DNA of 39,555 bases from Olsenella_K absiana (GCF_036408855.1 NZ_JAZGJQ010000015.1:1-39555), one strand, 5' to 3'; shown: positions 11,215-21,118, counted from the stretch's first letter. Made by a program: numbers and translations. The notes: generated by a model from the sequence alone, not told the origin.

Positions 11215-13856
11215 GCCCGCAGCGCCCCGTCTGCCCGGGACCGGCCGCCCGCGTGCAGCACCCCGCCCCGGGCCGGACGCCCGTCTCCTACACCGCGGCC
11301 GAGCTCGTCGCACGCGGCGCAGACGACATCCCCGCCGAGCTGGTGTCCAACACGCACCTCATCTACAGCTCGCCCGCGGCGCTCGCCTTCAACTCGCCCG
11401 GCGCCGAGGGCTTCGGCGTCAAGCGCGCCGGCCTCGCCATCCCCGGCTCGGTCATGCTCGTGGTCTCCCCCGGCTGCTGCGGCCGCAACACGAGCTGCGT
11501 CTCCGAACTGCCCGGCTACGAGCACCGCTTCTTCTACCTGCAGATGAGCGAGACGGACCTCATCACGGCCCGCCACCTCAAGCGCATCCCGGAGGCGGTC
11601 CGCGCCGTCGTGGAGGGCCTGCCCGAGCGCCCCTCGGTGGTTATGGTATGCATCACCTGCGTCGACGCCCTTCTCGGCACGGACATGGACCGCGTCTGCC
11701 GCAAGGCCGAGGAGGCCGCCGGCGTGCGCGTGCGCCCCTGCTACATGTACGCGCTCACCCGCGAGGGCCGCAAGCCCCCGATGGTCAACGTGCGCCAGTC
11801 CATCTATTCGCTGCTCGAGCCGCGCCGCCGTGACCCGCGTGCCTGCAACCTGCTGGGCCACTTCGCGCCCGTCGATGAGGCGAGCGAGCTGCGCGCCTTC
11901 CTGCGCGACGCCGGGCTGCGCCACGTCCGCGAGGTCTCCTCCGCCGAGAGCTACGACGAGTTCCTGCGCATGGCTGAGGCCAACTTCAACCTGGTGCTCG
12001 ACCCCGAGGCGGGCCCCGCCGCGCAGGACCTGCAGGAGCGGCTCGGCACCCCCTGGATCGAGCTGCGCCGCTTCTACGGCATCGGCCGAATCGAGCGCCA
12101 GTACGACGCCCTCGCGGTCGCGCTCGGGACGAGCTTCGACCAGGCGGGGCCCCGCGAGCGCGCCGCCAGCCAGGTGCGCGCCTTCTGCCAGGCCCACGCG
12201 GGCGAGGTCCTGGCCGTGGGCGAGTGCTGCAACGCCGACCCCTTCGAGCTCTCGCTCGCGCTCGTCGGCTACGGCCTCCGGGTCGCCGAGGTGTTCTGCA
12301 CCGTCACGCCCGAGAGCTACGTCTACCTGCGTGCCCTCGCCAAGGCCTCGCCGGAGACGCGCTTCTTCTCCAACCTCGAGCCCACCATGGTGGACTATTC
12401 GCCCGCAGGCTCCGGCGTCACGCTGACCATCGGCCGCGACGCCGGCTACTACCACCCCGGCTGCCCCAACCTGCCGTGGAACACCGACCGGCAGCCCTTC
12501 GGCTACGAGGCGCTGGAGGGGCTCTTCTCCTCGCTCTCCCGCCTGCTCGCGGGCGAGGAGACCCACACGGCCGCGTCCGTCACGCTCGGCGGCGGCCGCG
12601 CGTCGGCGGAGAAGGACGGCGCCGCAGCACCCGCCACGGCCCCGCGAGGCCCCCGCGCCGTGCCCGCGCCCGCGTCTGGCAGCTGCCTCGCTCCCGCGCA
12701 GCGCGTCCGCGGCCTCAGCCGCTACCTCACGCCCTTCGCCCCCGACCAGTCCGGCGCGATCTCCGTGCTCTACGGGCTCGGCGGCATGAGCGTCGTTGTC
12801 GACGCGGGCGGCTGCGTCGGCAACATCTGCGGCTTCGACGAGCCGCGTTGGCTCGGCCGCACGGACGCGGTCTTCTCGGCCGGCCTGCGCGACATGGACG
12901 CCATCCTCGGCCGCGACGACCTGCTCGTGCGCAAGCTCGCCGACGCCACGCGCAAGGTCGACGCCTCCTTCGTCGCCCTCGTTTCCACGCCGGTGCCCTC
13001 CGTGATCGGCACCGACCTCAACGCGCTGCGCCGCATGGCCGAGCGCGCCTGCGGCCTGCCCACCGTCTGCGTGGACACCGACGGCATGCGCCTGTACGAC
13101 TCCGGCGCGGAGAAGGCCTACCTCGCTCTGCTCTCCGCCTTCGCCGAGGGCGCGGGCGAGAAGGACGCGCAGCTCGGGGCCGCCGCGACCCCCGCCGTCG
13201 CGGCCACCGCGGCCCCCGCCGCGACCCCCGCCGCGGGCGCGCGCCCCGCCCGCGAGCGCGGCCGGCTCAACGTGCTCGGCGCCACCCCGATGGACCTCTC
13301 CTGCACGGACGCCGCGCCGCTCAGGCGCGCGCTCGAGGCGGAGGGCTGGCGTGAGGTGGCCCTTCTCGGCATGGACGCCACCCTGGACGACGTGCGGCGC
13401 GCGGGCGCGGCGGAGCGCAGCCTCGTGGTCTCCCCCTCCGGCCTCGCGGCCGCGCGCTGGCTCGAGCGGCGCTTCGGCGTCCCCTACGACGTCGGCTACC
13501 CGCTCGCGCGCGATCTCGTCCCCGAGCGCTCCTGGGAGGGCGCGCGCGTCCTGGTGGTGCACCAGCAGGTGGCGGCCGACGCGATCCGCCGCGTCCTTCT
13601 CGCCCGCGGCGCCGCCGAGGTCACGTGCGCCACCTTCTTCAAGCTGCCCGAGGAGTGCCGCCGCGCGGGCGATGTCGCCCTGCGCGACGAGGCGGACTTC
13701 GCCCAGGCCGTAGGCGAGCTCGCCCCGGACGTGATCCTCGCGGACGCGGTGCTGCGCCCGCTCGTGCCCGGCTTCTCCGGCGCGTTCTTTGACGAGACGC
13801 ACTTCGCGCTCTCCGGCCACCTCGCGAGCTTCGGGGAGGTCGGGCCATGCGAGTGA
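11211..13856 (+). CDS. Fused NifD-NifK-like protein, 881 aa
   Basis: Two nitrogenase component 1-like domains in one chain. The D-like half (about 40-450) has Cys89/Cys90 in SPGCCGRNTSC and Cys150 in CITCVDALLGTD, matching NifD Cys88 and Cys154 by eye. The K-like half (about 500-880) has Cys535 in DAGGCVGNIC, matching NifK Cys95, but STPVPSVIGTD replaces the NifK Cys153 motif. NifD Cys62 and NifK Cys70 equivalents are absent, so at most three Cys per unit could hold an interface cluster, as in protochlorophyllide reductase rather than the P-cluster. The FeMo-cofactor ligands Cys275 and His442 are also missing (LVLDPE in place of LVHCYR). Ala/Pro-rich linkers lie at about 455-495 and 645-690. 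It overlaps hypF by 10 bases. Substrate unknown. Confidence 0.88.
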   Translation: MSPQRPVCPGPAARVQHPAPGRTPVSYTAAELVARGADDIPAELVSNTHLIYSSPAALAFNSPGAEGFGVKRAGLAIPGSVMLVVSPGCCGRNTSCVSELPGYEHRFFYLQMSETDLITARHLKRIPEAVRAVVEGLPERPSVVMVCITCVDALLGTDMDRVCRKAEEAAGVRVRPCYMYALTREGRKPPMVNVRQSIYSLLEPRRRDPRACNLLGHFAPVDEASELRAFLRDAGLRHVREVSSAESYDEFLRMAEANFNLVLDPEAGPAAQDLQERLGTPWIELRRFYGIGRIERQYDALAVALGTSFDQAGPRERAASQVRAFCQAHAGEVLAVGECCNADPFELSLALVGYGLRVAEVFCTVTPESYVYLRALAKASPETRFFSNLEPTMVDYSPAGSGVTLTIGRDAGYYHPGCPNLPWNTDRQPFGYEALEGLFSSLSRLLAGEETHTAASVTLGGGRASAEKDGAAAPATAPRGPRAVPAPASGSCLAPAQRVRGLSRYLTPFAPDQSGAISVLYGLGGMSVVVDAGGCVGNICGFDEPRWLGRTDAVFSAGLRDMDAILGRDDLLVRKLADATRKVDASFVALVSTPVPSVIGTDLNALRRMAERACGLPTVCVDTDGMRLYDSGAEKAYLALLSAFAEGAGEKDAQLGAAATPAVAATAAPAATPAAGARPARERGRLNVLGATPMDLSCTDAAPLRRALEAEGWREVALLGMDATLDDVRRAGAAERSLVVSPSGLAAARWLERRFGVPYDVGYPLARDLVPERSWEGARVLVVHQQVAADAIRRVLLARGAAEVTCATFFKLPEECRRAGDVALRDEADFAQAVGELAPDVILADAVLRPLVPGFSGAFFDETHFALSGHLASFGEVGPCE

Positions 13857-16486
13857 CGCGCCGCCTGCGCTGCTACGGCATAGTCCAGGGCGTGGGCATG
13901 CGCCCCACGGTCGACCGGCACGCGCACGCCGCCGGCGTCGCGGGCAGCGTGTGCAACAAGGGCCCCTACGTCGAGATCTTCGCCCAGGGCGAGCCCGGGC
14001 GGGTCGACGAGTTCTGCCGGCTCGTGCGCGAGCGCCCGCCGCGCCGCGCCGACGTCGTGAAGGTCGAGGTCACAGACGTGCCGGCCGCGGAGGCTCCGAG
14101 CTTCGCGGGCTTCTCGATCAAGGAGAGCGAGCGCACCGAGGGGGCGATCTTCGTCTCGCCGGACATCGCGGTCTGCGACGACTGCAAGCGCGAGCTCTTC
14201 GACCCCGCCGACCGCCGCTACCTGCACCCCTTCATCAACTGCACCTGCTGCGGGCCGCGCCTCACAATCCTGCGCTCCCTGCCCTACGACCGCGAGCGCA
14301 CCTCCATGGGCGCCTTCCCCATGTGCGACGACTGCGCGCGCGAGTACTCGGACCCCGCGTCGAGGCGCTACGACGCGCAGCCCATCTGCTGCAACGAGTG
14401 CGGGCCCGAGGTCTACCTGCTCGACCGGCCCGAGCGCGGCTCCGCCGCCATCACGGAGGCCCGCCGCTGCATCGCCTCGGGCGGCATCGTCGCGGTGAAG
14501 GGCATCGGCGGCTTCCACCTGTGCTGCGACGCGACGTCGGAGGAGGCCGTCTTGCGCCTGCGCCGGCGCAAGCGCCGCCCGGCCAAGCCCTTCGCCGTCA
14601 TGGCCGCGGACGAGGCCGTGGCCGCGCGCGAGTGCGCGCTCGACGCCGCCCGGCTCGAGGTCCTGTGCGGCCACCAGAAGCCCATCGTCCTCGCGCGCCG
14701 GGCCGCGGGCTCGACGCTCGCGCCCTCGGTCGCGCCGGACAACCCCAAGGTGGGCCTCATGCTCCCCTACGCGCCGCTGCAGCTGCTGCTCTTCTCCTAC
14801 CCGGACGGCGTCCGCGTGCCCGACGTCCTCGTGATGACCAGCGCGAACGTCTCCGGCGCCCCCATCTGCCGCTCCGACGAGGACGTGCGCCGCGACCTGG
14901 CGGGCCTCGCGGACCTCGTGCTCTCCCACGACCGGCAGATCCTGACGCGCGCCGACGACTCGGTGTGCGACTTCTTCGCGGGCGAGCCCTACATGGTGCG
15001 CCGCTCGCGCGGCTACGCCCCCTTGCCGCAGGTGGTCTCCGCCCTCGCGGGGCCGGCGGGCGGCCGCGGCGCGGGCGTTGTCGCCGTGGGCGGCGAGCTC
15101 AAGAACTGCTTCTGCGTGGGCGCAGGCGACCTCCTCTACCCGTCCGCCTACGTGGGCGACCTCTCCGACCTGCGCGGCGTCCGCGCGCTCGAGGAGGGCG
15201 TCCGTCGCATGGAGGACCTGCTCGAGGTCGAGCCCGAGGTCGTGGCCGTAGACCTCCATCCCCGCTACAACTCGCGCGCCGTGGGCGAGCGGCTCGCGCG
15301 CGAGGCCGGCGTCCCCCTCGTGGGCGTACAGCACCACTACGCGCACGTCGTCTCCTGCATGGCCGAGAACGACCACGCGGACCCGGTGGTCGGCGTCTCC
15401 TTCGACGGCACGGGCTTCGGCACCGACGGCACCGTCTGGGGCGGAGAGCTGCTGCTCTGCGACTACCACGGCTTCGTCCGCGCCGGCCACGTCGACCCCT
15501 TCGTCCAGGCCGGCGGCGACGCGGCCTCCCGCGAGGGCTGGCGCTGCGCCGTCGGTGTGCTCGCGGCGGCGGCAGGCGGCGCCGGGGCAGAGAAGGACGC
15601 GGGCCCGCAGGGAACGTCCGCGCCTGCGGCGCGCGGCGCCTCCGCCGAGCCGGACGTGGTCGCCCTCGCGGTCGGCCTCGGCCTCGCCGACGAGGCCCAC
15701 GCCCGCGCCCAGGCCGCCATGGTCGCCCGCCGCATGAACGCGGTCGGCTCCACGAGCGCCGGGCGACTCTTCGACGCGGCGAGCGCCATCCTGGGCGTGC
15801 GGACGAGCTCGACCTTCGAGGGCGAGGCGTCCTGCGCGCTGCAGTTCGCCGCCGAGCGCCACGCGGAGGCCGCCGGCGCCCGCCTCGAGGCCGCCGGGCC
15901 CGAGGGAGCCGGGAGCGCGGCGGACGCTGCGGGCGCCACGGGCGCCGGGAGCTCCGCGGGCCGCCCCCTGGAGGAGGTCGCGGCGGAGGCCGCCCGGGGG
16001 CTCGCCCCCGCCGGAGGCCGGCTGCGCGAGGAGGGCGGCCAGGTCGTGCTCGCGACCAACGCGCTCTGCTCCCGCCTGGCCGAGGCGCGCCTCGCCGGGG
16101 AGGACCCAGGCCGGCTCGCCCTCGGCTTCCACCACGAGCTCGCCCTCATGGTGGCCGAGGCCTGCCGCCGGCTCGCCGACGAGACGGGCATCGGGACCGT
16201 CGCGCTCTCGGGCGGCTGCTTCCAGAACACGCTCCTCCTCGCGCTGACCAAGCGCCTGCTCGAGGATCGCGGGCTTGCGGTCCTCGTCCATGGGCTGATC
16301 CCACCCAACGACGGCGGGATCGCGCTGGGACAGGCGGTCGTGGCCGCCCAGCGCCTGCGCGACGAGGCCGCGGGCGACGAGGTCGGCCGCTACCGGGGCC
16401 CGCTAGGCAGGTCGCTCGCCGCAGCTGCGGTGGAGGCGGGGAAGGCCGGCGCGGCTGCGGTCGAGGCCGAGGTACGGGGCACGTAG
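13847..16486 (+). CDS. hypF: HypF, carbamoyltransferase of cyanide-ligand synthesis
   Basis: HypF uses carbamoyl phosphate and ATP to carbamoylate the C-terminal Cys of HypE, the source of the CN ligands in [NiFe]-hydrogenase. All domains are present in 879 residues: an acylphosphatase domain (VQGVGMR, 13-19), two zinc motifs C-x2-C-x18-C-x2-C (Cys110/113/132/135 and Cys160/163/182/185), a YrdC domain (KPFAVM region), and a Kae1-like domain with HHYAHVVSCMAEN. The length exceeds the usual 750 or so because of Ala/Gly-rich insertions near residues 580-610 and 680-710, as seen in other genes of this operon. It starts inside the end of the fused NifDK-like gene. A hydrogenase elsewhere in the genome could also use it. 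Confidence 0.93.
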   Translation: MRVTRRLRCYGIVQGVGMRPTVDRHAHAAGVAGSVCNKGPYVEIFAQGEPGRVDEFCRLVRERPPRRADVVKVEVTDVPAAEAPSFAGFSIKESERTEGAIFVSPDIAVCDDCKRELFDPADRRYLHPFINCTCCGPRLTILRSLPYDRERTSMGAFPMCDDCAREYSDPASRRYDAQPICCNECGPEVYLLDRPERGSAAITEARRCIASGGIVAVKGIGGFHLCCDATSEEAVLRLRRRKRRPAKPFAVMAADEAVAARECALDAARLEVLCGHQKPIVLARRAAGSTLAPSVAPDNPKVGLMLPYAPLQLLLFSYPDGVRVPDVLVMTSANVSGAPICRSDEDVRRDLAGLADLVLSHDRQILTRADDSVCDFFAGEPYMVRRSRGYAPLPQVVSALAGPAGGRGAGVVAVGGELKNCFCVGAGDLLYPSAYVGDLSDLRGVRALEEGVRRMEDLLEVEPEVVAVDLHPRYNSRAVGERLAREAGVPLVGVQHHYAHVVSCMAENDHADPVVGVSFDGTGFGTDGTVWGGELLLCDYHGFVRAGHVDPFVQAGGDAASREGWRCAVGVLAAAAGGAGAEKDAGPQGTSAPAARGASAEPDVVALAVGLGLADEAHARAQAAMVARRMNAVGSTSAGRLFDAASAILGVRTSSTFEGEASCALQFAAERHAEAAGARLEAAGPEGAGSAADAAGATGAGSSAGRPLEEVAAEAARGLAPAGGRLREEGGQVVLATNALCSRLAEARLAGEDPGRLALGFHHELALMVAEACRRLADETGIGTVALSGGCFQNTLLLALTKRLLEDRGLAVLVHGLIPPNDGGIALGQAVVAAQRLRDEAAGDEVGRYRGPLGRSLAAAAVEAGKAGAAAVEAEVRGT

Positions 16487-16586
16487 GCGCCGCCGGGGCG
16501 CCACCAGTACCACAGACAGGGGTAATGCAGGCGCCACGCGGGCGCGAGCCGGCGCGGCGCCGGGAGAGGACTTGGAGGAGAGAGAC

Positions 16587-16799
16587 ATGTGCGTGGGACT
16601 TTCCGCGAAGGTGATCAAGGTGCGCGACGACGGGACCGCCGTCGTCGAGGCCACGGGCGCGCGCCGCGAGGTTTCGGCCGACCTGCTCGACGACCTCGAG
16701 CCGGGCGACTACGTGATGGTGCACGCCGGCTCGGCGATCGCCCGCATCGACGGCGACGACGGCGAGGAGACCGACGGCCTGGCCGAGGAGTACCTCTAA
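16587..16799 (+). CDS. hypC: HypC, iron-cofactor chaperone
   Basis: A 70-residue HypC/HupF protein. Family members begin Met-Cys, and the Cys, exposed after Met removal, binds the iron carrying CN and CO ligands together with HypD. I therefore start at the ATG of MCVGLSAKVIKV, preceded by GGAGGAGAGAG, rather than at an upstream TTG. The small beta-barrel pattern, with GDYVMVHAGSAIARID near the C-terminus, is typical. A 100-bp gap separates it from hypF, the longest gap in the operon; its stop overlaps hypD (TAATG). HypC also contacts hydrogenase large subunits, and no such subunit is present here. Confidence 0.93.
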   Translation: MCVGLSAKVIKVRDDGTAVVEATGARREVSADLLDDLEPGDYVMVHAGSAIARIDGDDGEETDGLAEEYL

Positions 16800-17947
16800 T
16801 GGCGGCGGAGTCCGCGCCCGCGGGCGCCGGGCTGGATGCCGCCAAGGCACCCGGCGCCGCCCCGGGATCCGGGGCCGCCCTGGACGCCGCCGCGTCGCAC
16901 GCCGACGCGGTCGAGGTCCTCAAGGGCTACGACGGCCCGCACGTGAGGATCATGGAGGTCTGCGGCACCCACACCCACGAGATCTTCCGCCAGGGGGTCC
17001 GCCGGCTCCTGCCGCCCGCGGTCGAGCTCATCTCGGGGCCCGGCTGCCCCGTGTGCGTGACGCCGGTGGGCTACATAGACGAGGCCGTACGCCTCGCCCT
17101 CGAGTGCGGCTGCACCATCTGCACCTTCGGCGACCTGGTGCGCGTCCCCGGCTCCAGGCTCTCGCTCGCCGACGCCCGCGCCCGCGGCGCTCACGTCCGC
17201 GTGGTCTACTCGCCGCAGGACGGCGAGGCGTACGCCGAGGCCCACCCCGAGGAGGACGTGGTCTTCCTGTCCGTCGGCTTCGAGACCACGACGCCCTCGA
17301 CCTGCATCGCCGTGCGCACGGCGGCGGAGCGCGGCGTGAGGAACTTCTCGGTCCTGACCGCCAACAAGACCATGCCCGGCGCCTACGAGGCCATGAGGGA
17401 CTCGTGCGACCTCTTCCTCTACCCCGGCCACGTGTGCGCGATCGCGGGCACCAAGGTGTGCGAGGACCTGGTCGCCGAGGGCGTGAGCGGCGTGGTCGCG
17501 GGCTTCACGGCGCGCGAGCTCGTCTGTGCGCTCGCCGTCGGCGTGACCAAGTTCCGCGAGGGCGCCCCCTTCTTCGTCAACTGCTACCCGCGCGTGGTAC
17601 GCCCGGAGGGCTCGCCCGCCGCGCGGAGGCTCGTGGCGTCGATGATGGAGCCCTGCGACGCGCGCTGGCGCGGCATCGGGGTCATCCCCGACTCGGGTAT
17701 GCGGCTCAACGAGGCCTACCGCGGCTTCGACGCGCTCGAGAGGCACGGCCTCGCGCACGAGGAGGGCGTGGAGCCCAGGGGCTGCCGCTGCGGCGAGGTG
17801 CTGCAGGGCAGGTGCACGCCCGAGGGCTGCGCGCTCTTCGGCAGGGCGTGCACGCCGGAGCACCCCGTCGGCGCCTGCATGGTCTCGAGCGAGGGCGCCT
17901 GCTCGGCGTTCTACCTGTACGGCGCAGCCACCAAGGAGGAGAAGTGA
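16799..17947 (+). CDS. hypD: HypD, iron-sulfur scaffold for Fe(CN)2CO assembly
   Basis: HypD holds the iron atom with HypC and receives the CN ligands from HypE, using a [4Fe-4S] cluster and thiol chemistry. The 382-residue product has the family motifs MEVCGTHTHEIFR, SGPGCPVCVTP and SVGFETTTPSTC, and the Cys-rich C-terminus (CRCGEVLQGRCTPEGC and following) that holds the cluster. About 40 extra Ala/Gly-rich residues precede the conserved start. It overlaps hypC by one base and hypE by one base. All catalytic cysteines I can recognise are intact. Confidence 0.94.
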   Translation: MAAESAPAGAGLDAAKAPGAAPGSGAALDAAASHADAVEVLKGYDGPHVRIMEVCGTHTHEIFRQGVRRLLPPAVELISGPGCPVCVTPVGYIDEAVRLALECGCTICTFGDLVRVPGSRLSLADARARGAHVRVVYSPQDGEAYAEAHPEEDVVFLSVGFETTTPSTCIAVRTAAERGVRNFSVLTANKTMPGAYEAMRDSCDLFLYPGHVCAIAGTKVCEDLVAEGVSGVVAGFTARELVCALAVGVTKFREGAPFFVNCYPRVVRPEGSPAARRLVASMMEPCDARWRGIGVIPDSGMRLNEAYRGFDALERHGLAHEEGVEPRGCRCGEVLQGRCTPEGCALFGRACTPEHPVGACMVSSEGACSAFYLYGAATKEEK

Positions 17948-18951
17948 TGAAGGACGTGGTCACGCTGGCGCAAGGCGCCGGCGGCAAGCAGACAAGCGAG
18001 CTCATCGAGCGCATCTTCAAGCGCCACCTGGACAACCCCGACCTCACGGCGGACGACGCCGCGGTCCTCGCGGTCCCGGCCGGCAGGATCGCCGTCTCCA
18101 CGGACGGCTTCATCGTCTCGCCGGCGTTCTTCCCGGGCGGCAACGTCGGCAAGCTCTCCGTGTGCGGCACCGTGAACGACGTCGCGTGCATGAGCGCCAC
18201 GCCCCTCTACCTCACCTGCAGCTTCGTGATCGAGGAGGGCTACCCCCTCGCCGACCTCGAGCGCATCGTGGAGGCCATGGCCGCCACCGCAGCGGAGGCG
18301 GGCGTGCGCGTCGTCGCGGGCGACACCAAGGTCGCCGGCAGGGGCCAGGTCGACGGCGTGTTCGTCACGACGACGGGCATCGGCCTCGTGCGCGAGGGCG
18401 CGAGCACCTCCGGCGCCCTGGCGCGCCCGGGAGACGTCGTCATCGTGACCGGAGACGTGGGGCGCCACGGCTGCGCGATCCTTCTCGCCCGCGACGAGTT
18501 CGGGATCGAGGCCGACGTCACGAGCGACTGCGCGCCGCTCGCCGCCGCCATCGGCGCCACGCTCGACGCGGCGCCGCACGTCCACACCATCCGCGACGCC
18601 ACCCGCGGCGGCGTCGGCACGGTCCTCTACGAGATCGCGCACCAGAGCGGCGTGGGCGTGGAGCTCGACGCCGAGGCCGTCCCCGTGGCCCCCGAGGTCG
18701 CGGGCGTCTGCGGCATGCTCGGCCTGGAGCCGCTCTACCTCGCCTGCGAGGGCAGGCTCGTCGTGGTGGTGCCCGAGGAGGAGGCGGACGCGGCGCTCGC
18801 GGCCCTGCGCGCCTCGAGCCACACGGAGGGCGCCGCCGTCATCGGCCACATCACCGACGAGGAGCGCGGCCGCGTCCTCATGAGGACGCAGATCGGGACG
18901 CAGACGATCCTGCCGGAGCCGGGCAACGAGCTCCTGCCGCGGATCTGCTAG
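17947..18951 (+). CDS. hypE: HypE, thiocarboxamide dehydratase
   Basis: HypE belongs to the PurM/SelD-like ATPases. It dehydrates the carbamoyl group received from HypF into a protein thiocyanate, which donates CN to the HypC-HypD iron. The 334-residue product begins with the ATP-site signature (LAQGAGGKQTSELI), continues DDAAVL and STDGFIVSPAFFPGGNVGKL, contains DATRGGVGTVLYEIA, and ends in the required PRIC with its terminal Cys. It is therefore complete and should be active. It overlaps hypD (TGATG) and is nine bases ahead of the second NifH-like gene. Confidence 0.94.
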   Translation: MKDVVTLAQGAGGKQTSELIERIFKRHLDNPDLTADDAAVLAVPAGRIAVSTDGFIVSPAFFPGGNVGKLSVCGTVNDVACMSATPLYLTCSFVIEEGYPLADLERIVEAMAATAAEAGVRVVAGDTKVAGRGQVDGVFVTTTGIGLVREGASTSGALARPGDVVIVTGDVGRHGCAILLARDEFGIEADVTSDCAPLAAAIGATLDAAPHVHTIRDATRGGVGTVLYEIAHQSGVGVELDAEAVPVAPEVAGVCGMLGLEPLYLACEGRLVVVVPEEEADAALAALRASSHTEGAAVIGHITDEERGRVLMRTQIGTQTILPEPGNELLPRIC

Positions 18952-18960
18952 GGGGCAGCC

Positions 18961-19770
18961 ATGGTCAAGCTGGCGTTCTACGGCAAGGGCGGCATCGGCA
19001 AGTCCACCTGCGCCTCCAACCTCGCCGCCATCTGGGCTGAGCGCGGCCACCGCGTGCTGCAGGTGGGCTGCGACCCCAAGGCGGACTCCACCCTGCTGCT
19101 CCGCCACGGCGAGGAGCTCCCCACCGTCATGGACCTCGTGCGGGCGGGCGCGCCCTTCTCGCTCGACGACGTGGTGCGCGAGGGCTTCTCGGGCGTGATG
19201 TGCGCCGAGGCGGGAGGGCCGCTGCCGGGCCTCGGCTGCGCGGGCAGGGGCATCGCGACCGCGCTCGAGACCCTGGAGGAGAAGGGCCTCTACGAGCGGC
19301 TCGACCCGGACGTGGTCATCTACGACGTCCTGGGCGACGTGGTCTGCGGCGGCTTCGCCGTGCCCATGCGCCAGGGCTACGCGGACCACGTGCTCGTGGT
19401 CACGAGCGGCGAGAACATGGCGATCCACGCGGCGGCCAACATCGGGCTCGCCGTGGAGAACTTCGCCCGGCGCGGCTACGCGCGGCTGGCGGGCCTCGTG
19501 CTCAACAGGCGCGACGTGCGCGACGAGGACGAGAAGGTCGCGGAGCTCGCGCGCGACCTCGGCTGCGGCGTGGTGGGGTCCCTCCCGCGCGACGCCGCCG
19601 TCACCGACGCCGAGGAGCGCGGGCTCACCCTCATGGAAGCCGCGCCCAAAGGCCCCATGGCCGACGCCTACCGCGCGCTCGCGGACGCGATCGAGCTGGG
19701 CTGCGGCTTTGGCTCGGGCGCGCCCGCGGAGGCCGGGCCCGCCGCGGGGGGTGTCGCCCGTGCTCTCTAG
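18961..19770 (+). CDS. NifH-like ATP-dependent iron-sulfur reductase, second copy
   Basis: A 269-residue second member of the family, again complete: P-loop GKGGIGKS (8-15), VGCDPKADST, cluster ligands Cys93 (GGPLPGLGCAGRGI) and Cys129 (YDVLGDVVCGGF). It has a GGGGG ribosome site and lies directly upstream of separate D-like and K-like genes, which it presumably serves, as the first NifH-like protein serves the fused gene. Having two different reductases argues that the two component-1-like complexes are distinct, for example one catalytic and one a cofactor scaffold; this is inference. The C-terminus carries an Ala/Gly-rich tail that overlaps the next gene by 11 bases. Confidence 0.92.
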   Translation: MVKLAFYGKGGIGKSTCASNLAAIWAERGHRVLQVGCDPKADSTLLLRHGEELPTVMDLVRAGAPFSLDDVVREGFSGVMCAEAGGPLPGLGCAGRGIATALETLEEKGLYERLDPDVVIYDVLGDVVCGGFAVPMRQGYADHVLVVTSGENMAIHAAANIGLAVENFARRGYARLAGLVLNRRDVRDEDEKVAELARDLGCGVVGSLPRDAAVTDAEERGLTLMEAAPKGPMADAYRALADAIELGCGFGSGAPAEAGPAAGGVARAL

Positions 19771-21118
19771 GGTCAGCCCGCGGCGGGCGCCCCAAGCCGG
19801 AGGCGGGGCGCCCGCCCCCTTCGTGCTCGCGCGCGACGCCGACCTCCCCCGCCCCGTCGCCAACGTGCTCGAGTTCAACGCGCCCGTGCACGGCAACTGG
19901 AACATCGTCCACACGGGCATGCTCGTACCCGAGGCGCACCAGATCTACGTCTGCGCCGACAACTGCCTGCGCGGCGTCGTCCTCACGGCCGCCGAGATGG
20001 GCGCCTCCGGGCGCTTCTCGAGCGTCGTGATCGAGGAGGGCGACCTCCTGGCCGACAATCTGGAGTCCGTCACGATCGAGGGCGTCTCCGACGTGATCAG
20101 GAGGCTGCCGAGGCGCCCGCCGGTGGTGATGGTCTTCCTCGTGTGCCTCCACCACTTCGTGGGCACCGACGTCGCCTACGTCTACGACGAGCTCGAGCGC
20201 CGCTTCCCGGACGTCACGTTCATGCGCTGCTGGATGGACCCCGTCATGCAGAAGACGGGCATCACGCCCGAGCAGCGCGAGCGCAAGGCGATGGTCGACC
20301 CGATCCAGGCGCTGCCCGAGGACCCGAGGCTCGTCTCCGTCCTCTCCGACGACCTGCGCCTGCCGGAGGACTCGGACGTCTTCCGCCTGCTCGCGGGCGC
20401 CGGCTTCGAGGTGCACCAGCTCCACGACTGCGCGACGTGGGAGGAGTACCTCGGGCTCGGCGCGAGCACGCTCTTCCTGACGCGGAGCTACTTCGGCGCG
20501 TGGGGCCTTGCCAAGATGGCGGCGAGGATCGGGAGGCGGGCGCTCTACCTGCCGCCCTCCCTCGGCTACGACGCCATCGACGCCGAGCTCGCCGAGCTCG
20601 CGGGCGCGCTCGGCATAGGCGCGCCCGACACCGCGCCCCTGCGCGCGGAGGCGGACGCCGCGCTCGACGCGCTCGCCTCGAGGCTCGCGGGCGCGCCCGT
20701 CGCGATCGACTACCTGGCCGTCAACCACCCGCTGGAGCTCGCGCGCACCCTGCTCGAGCACGGCTTCGACGTGCGGCGCGTCTACGTGGACGCCGTCGGC
20801 GCGGAGGAGCGGGCGAGCCTCGGGTGGCTCGCCGCGCACGCGCCCGAGCTCGAGCTGTGGAGCACCATCCACCCCATGCTCAGGCAGCTCCCGCGCGACG
20901 GCGGCGACCGCTGGCTCGCGGTGGGGCCCAAGGCCGCGTGGTTCCTGGGCACCGACCGCTTCGTGAACGCGATCGAGACGGACGGCCAGTGGGGCTACGC
21001 GGCGATCCTGCACCTGGCCGACCTCATGCGCGACGCGTGGGAGCGGCCGAAGGACCCGCGGGGCCTGGTCCCGCGGAAGGGGCTCGGCACGCCCTGCGCG
21101 TGCCAGCTCCCGCTCTAG
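19760..21118 (+). CDS. NifD-like protein (split set)
   Basis: A 452-residue component-1 alpha-like protein. Cys65 and Cys69 in IYVCADNCLRGVV and Cys129 in FLVCLHHFVGTD occupy the places of NifD Cys88 and Cys154; no equivalent of Cys62 is seen. The FeMo-cofactor ligand Cys275 has no counterpart (FLTRSYFG at that place), and the C-terminus ends TPCACQLPL, two cysteines that might bind metal. The HPLELARTLLEHGFDVRRVY and YAAILHLADLM segments follow the family fold. The start is a GTG at 19760 (another in-frame GTG at 19751), inside the end of the NifH-like gene. It is divergent from the D-half of the fused protein. Substrate unknown. Confidence 0.85.
   Translation: MLSRVSPRRAPQAGGGAPAPFVLARDADLPRPVANVLEFNAPVHGNWNIVHTGMLVPEAHQIYVCADNCLRGVVLTAAEMGASGRFSSVVIEEGDLLADNLESVTIEGVSDVIRRLPRRPPVVMVFLVCLHHFVGTDVAYVYDELERRFPDVTFMRCWMDPVMQKTGITPEQRERKAMVDPIQALPEDPRLVSVLSDDLRLPEDSDVFRLLAGAGFEVHQLHDCATWEEYLGLGASTLFLTRSYFGAWGLAKMAARIGRRALYLPPSLGYDAIDAELAELAGALGIGAPDTAPLRAEADAALDALASRLAGAPVAIDYLAVNHPLELARTLLEHGFDVRRVYVDAVGAEERASLGWLAAHAPELELWSTIHPMLRQLPRDGGDRWLAVGPKAAWFLGTDRFVNAIETDGQWGYAAILHLADLMRDAWERPKDPRGLVPRKGLGTPCACQLPL

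Noticed and set aside
10932..16291. Very long minus-strand frames opposite the operon (about 930-960 codons)
   Set aside because: They are mirror frames caused by extreme GC bias in codon position 3 of the real genes; their products are low-complexity Arg/Ala/Gly sequences with no domains.
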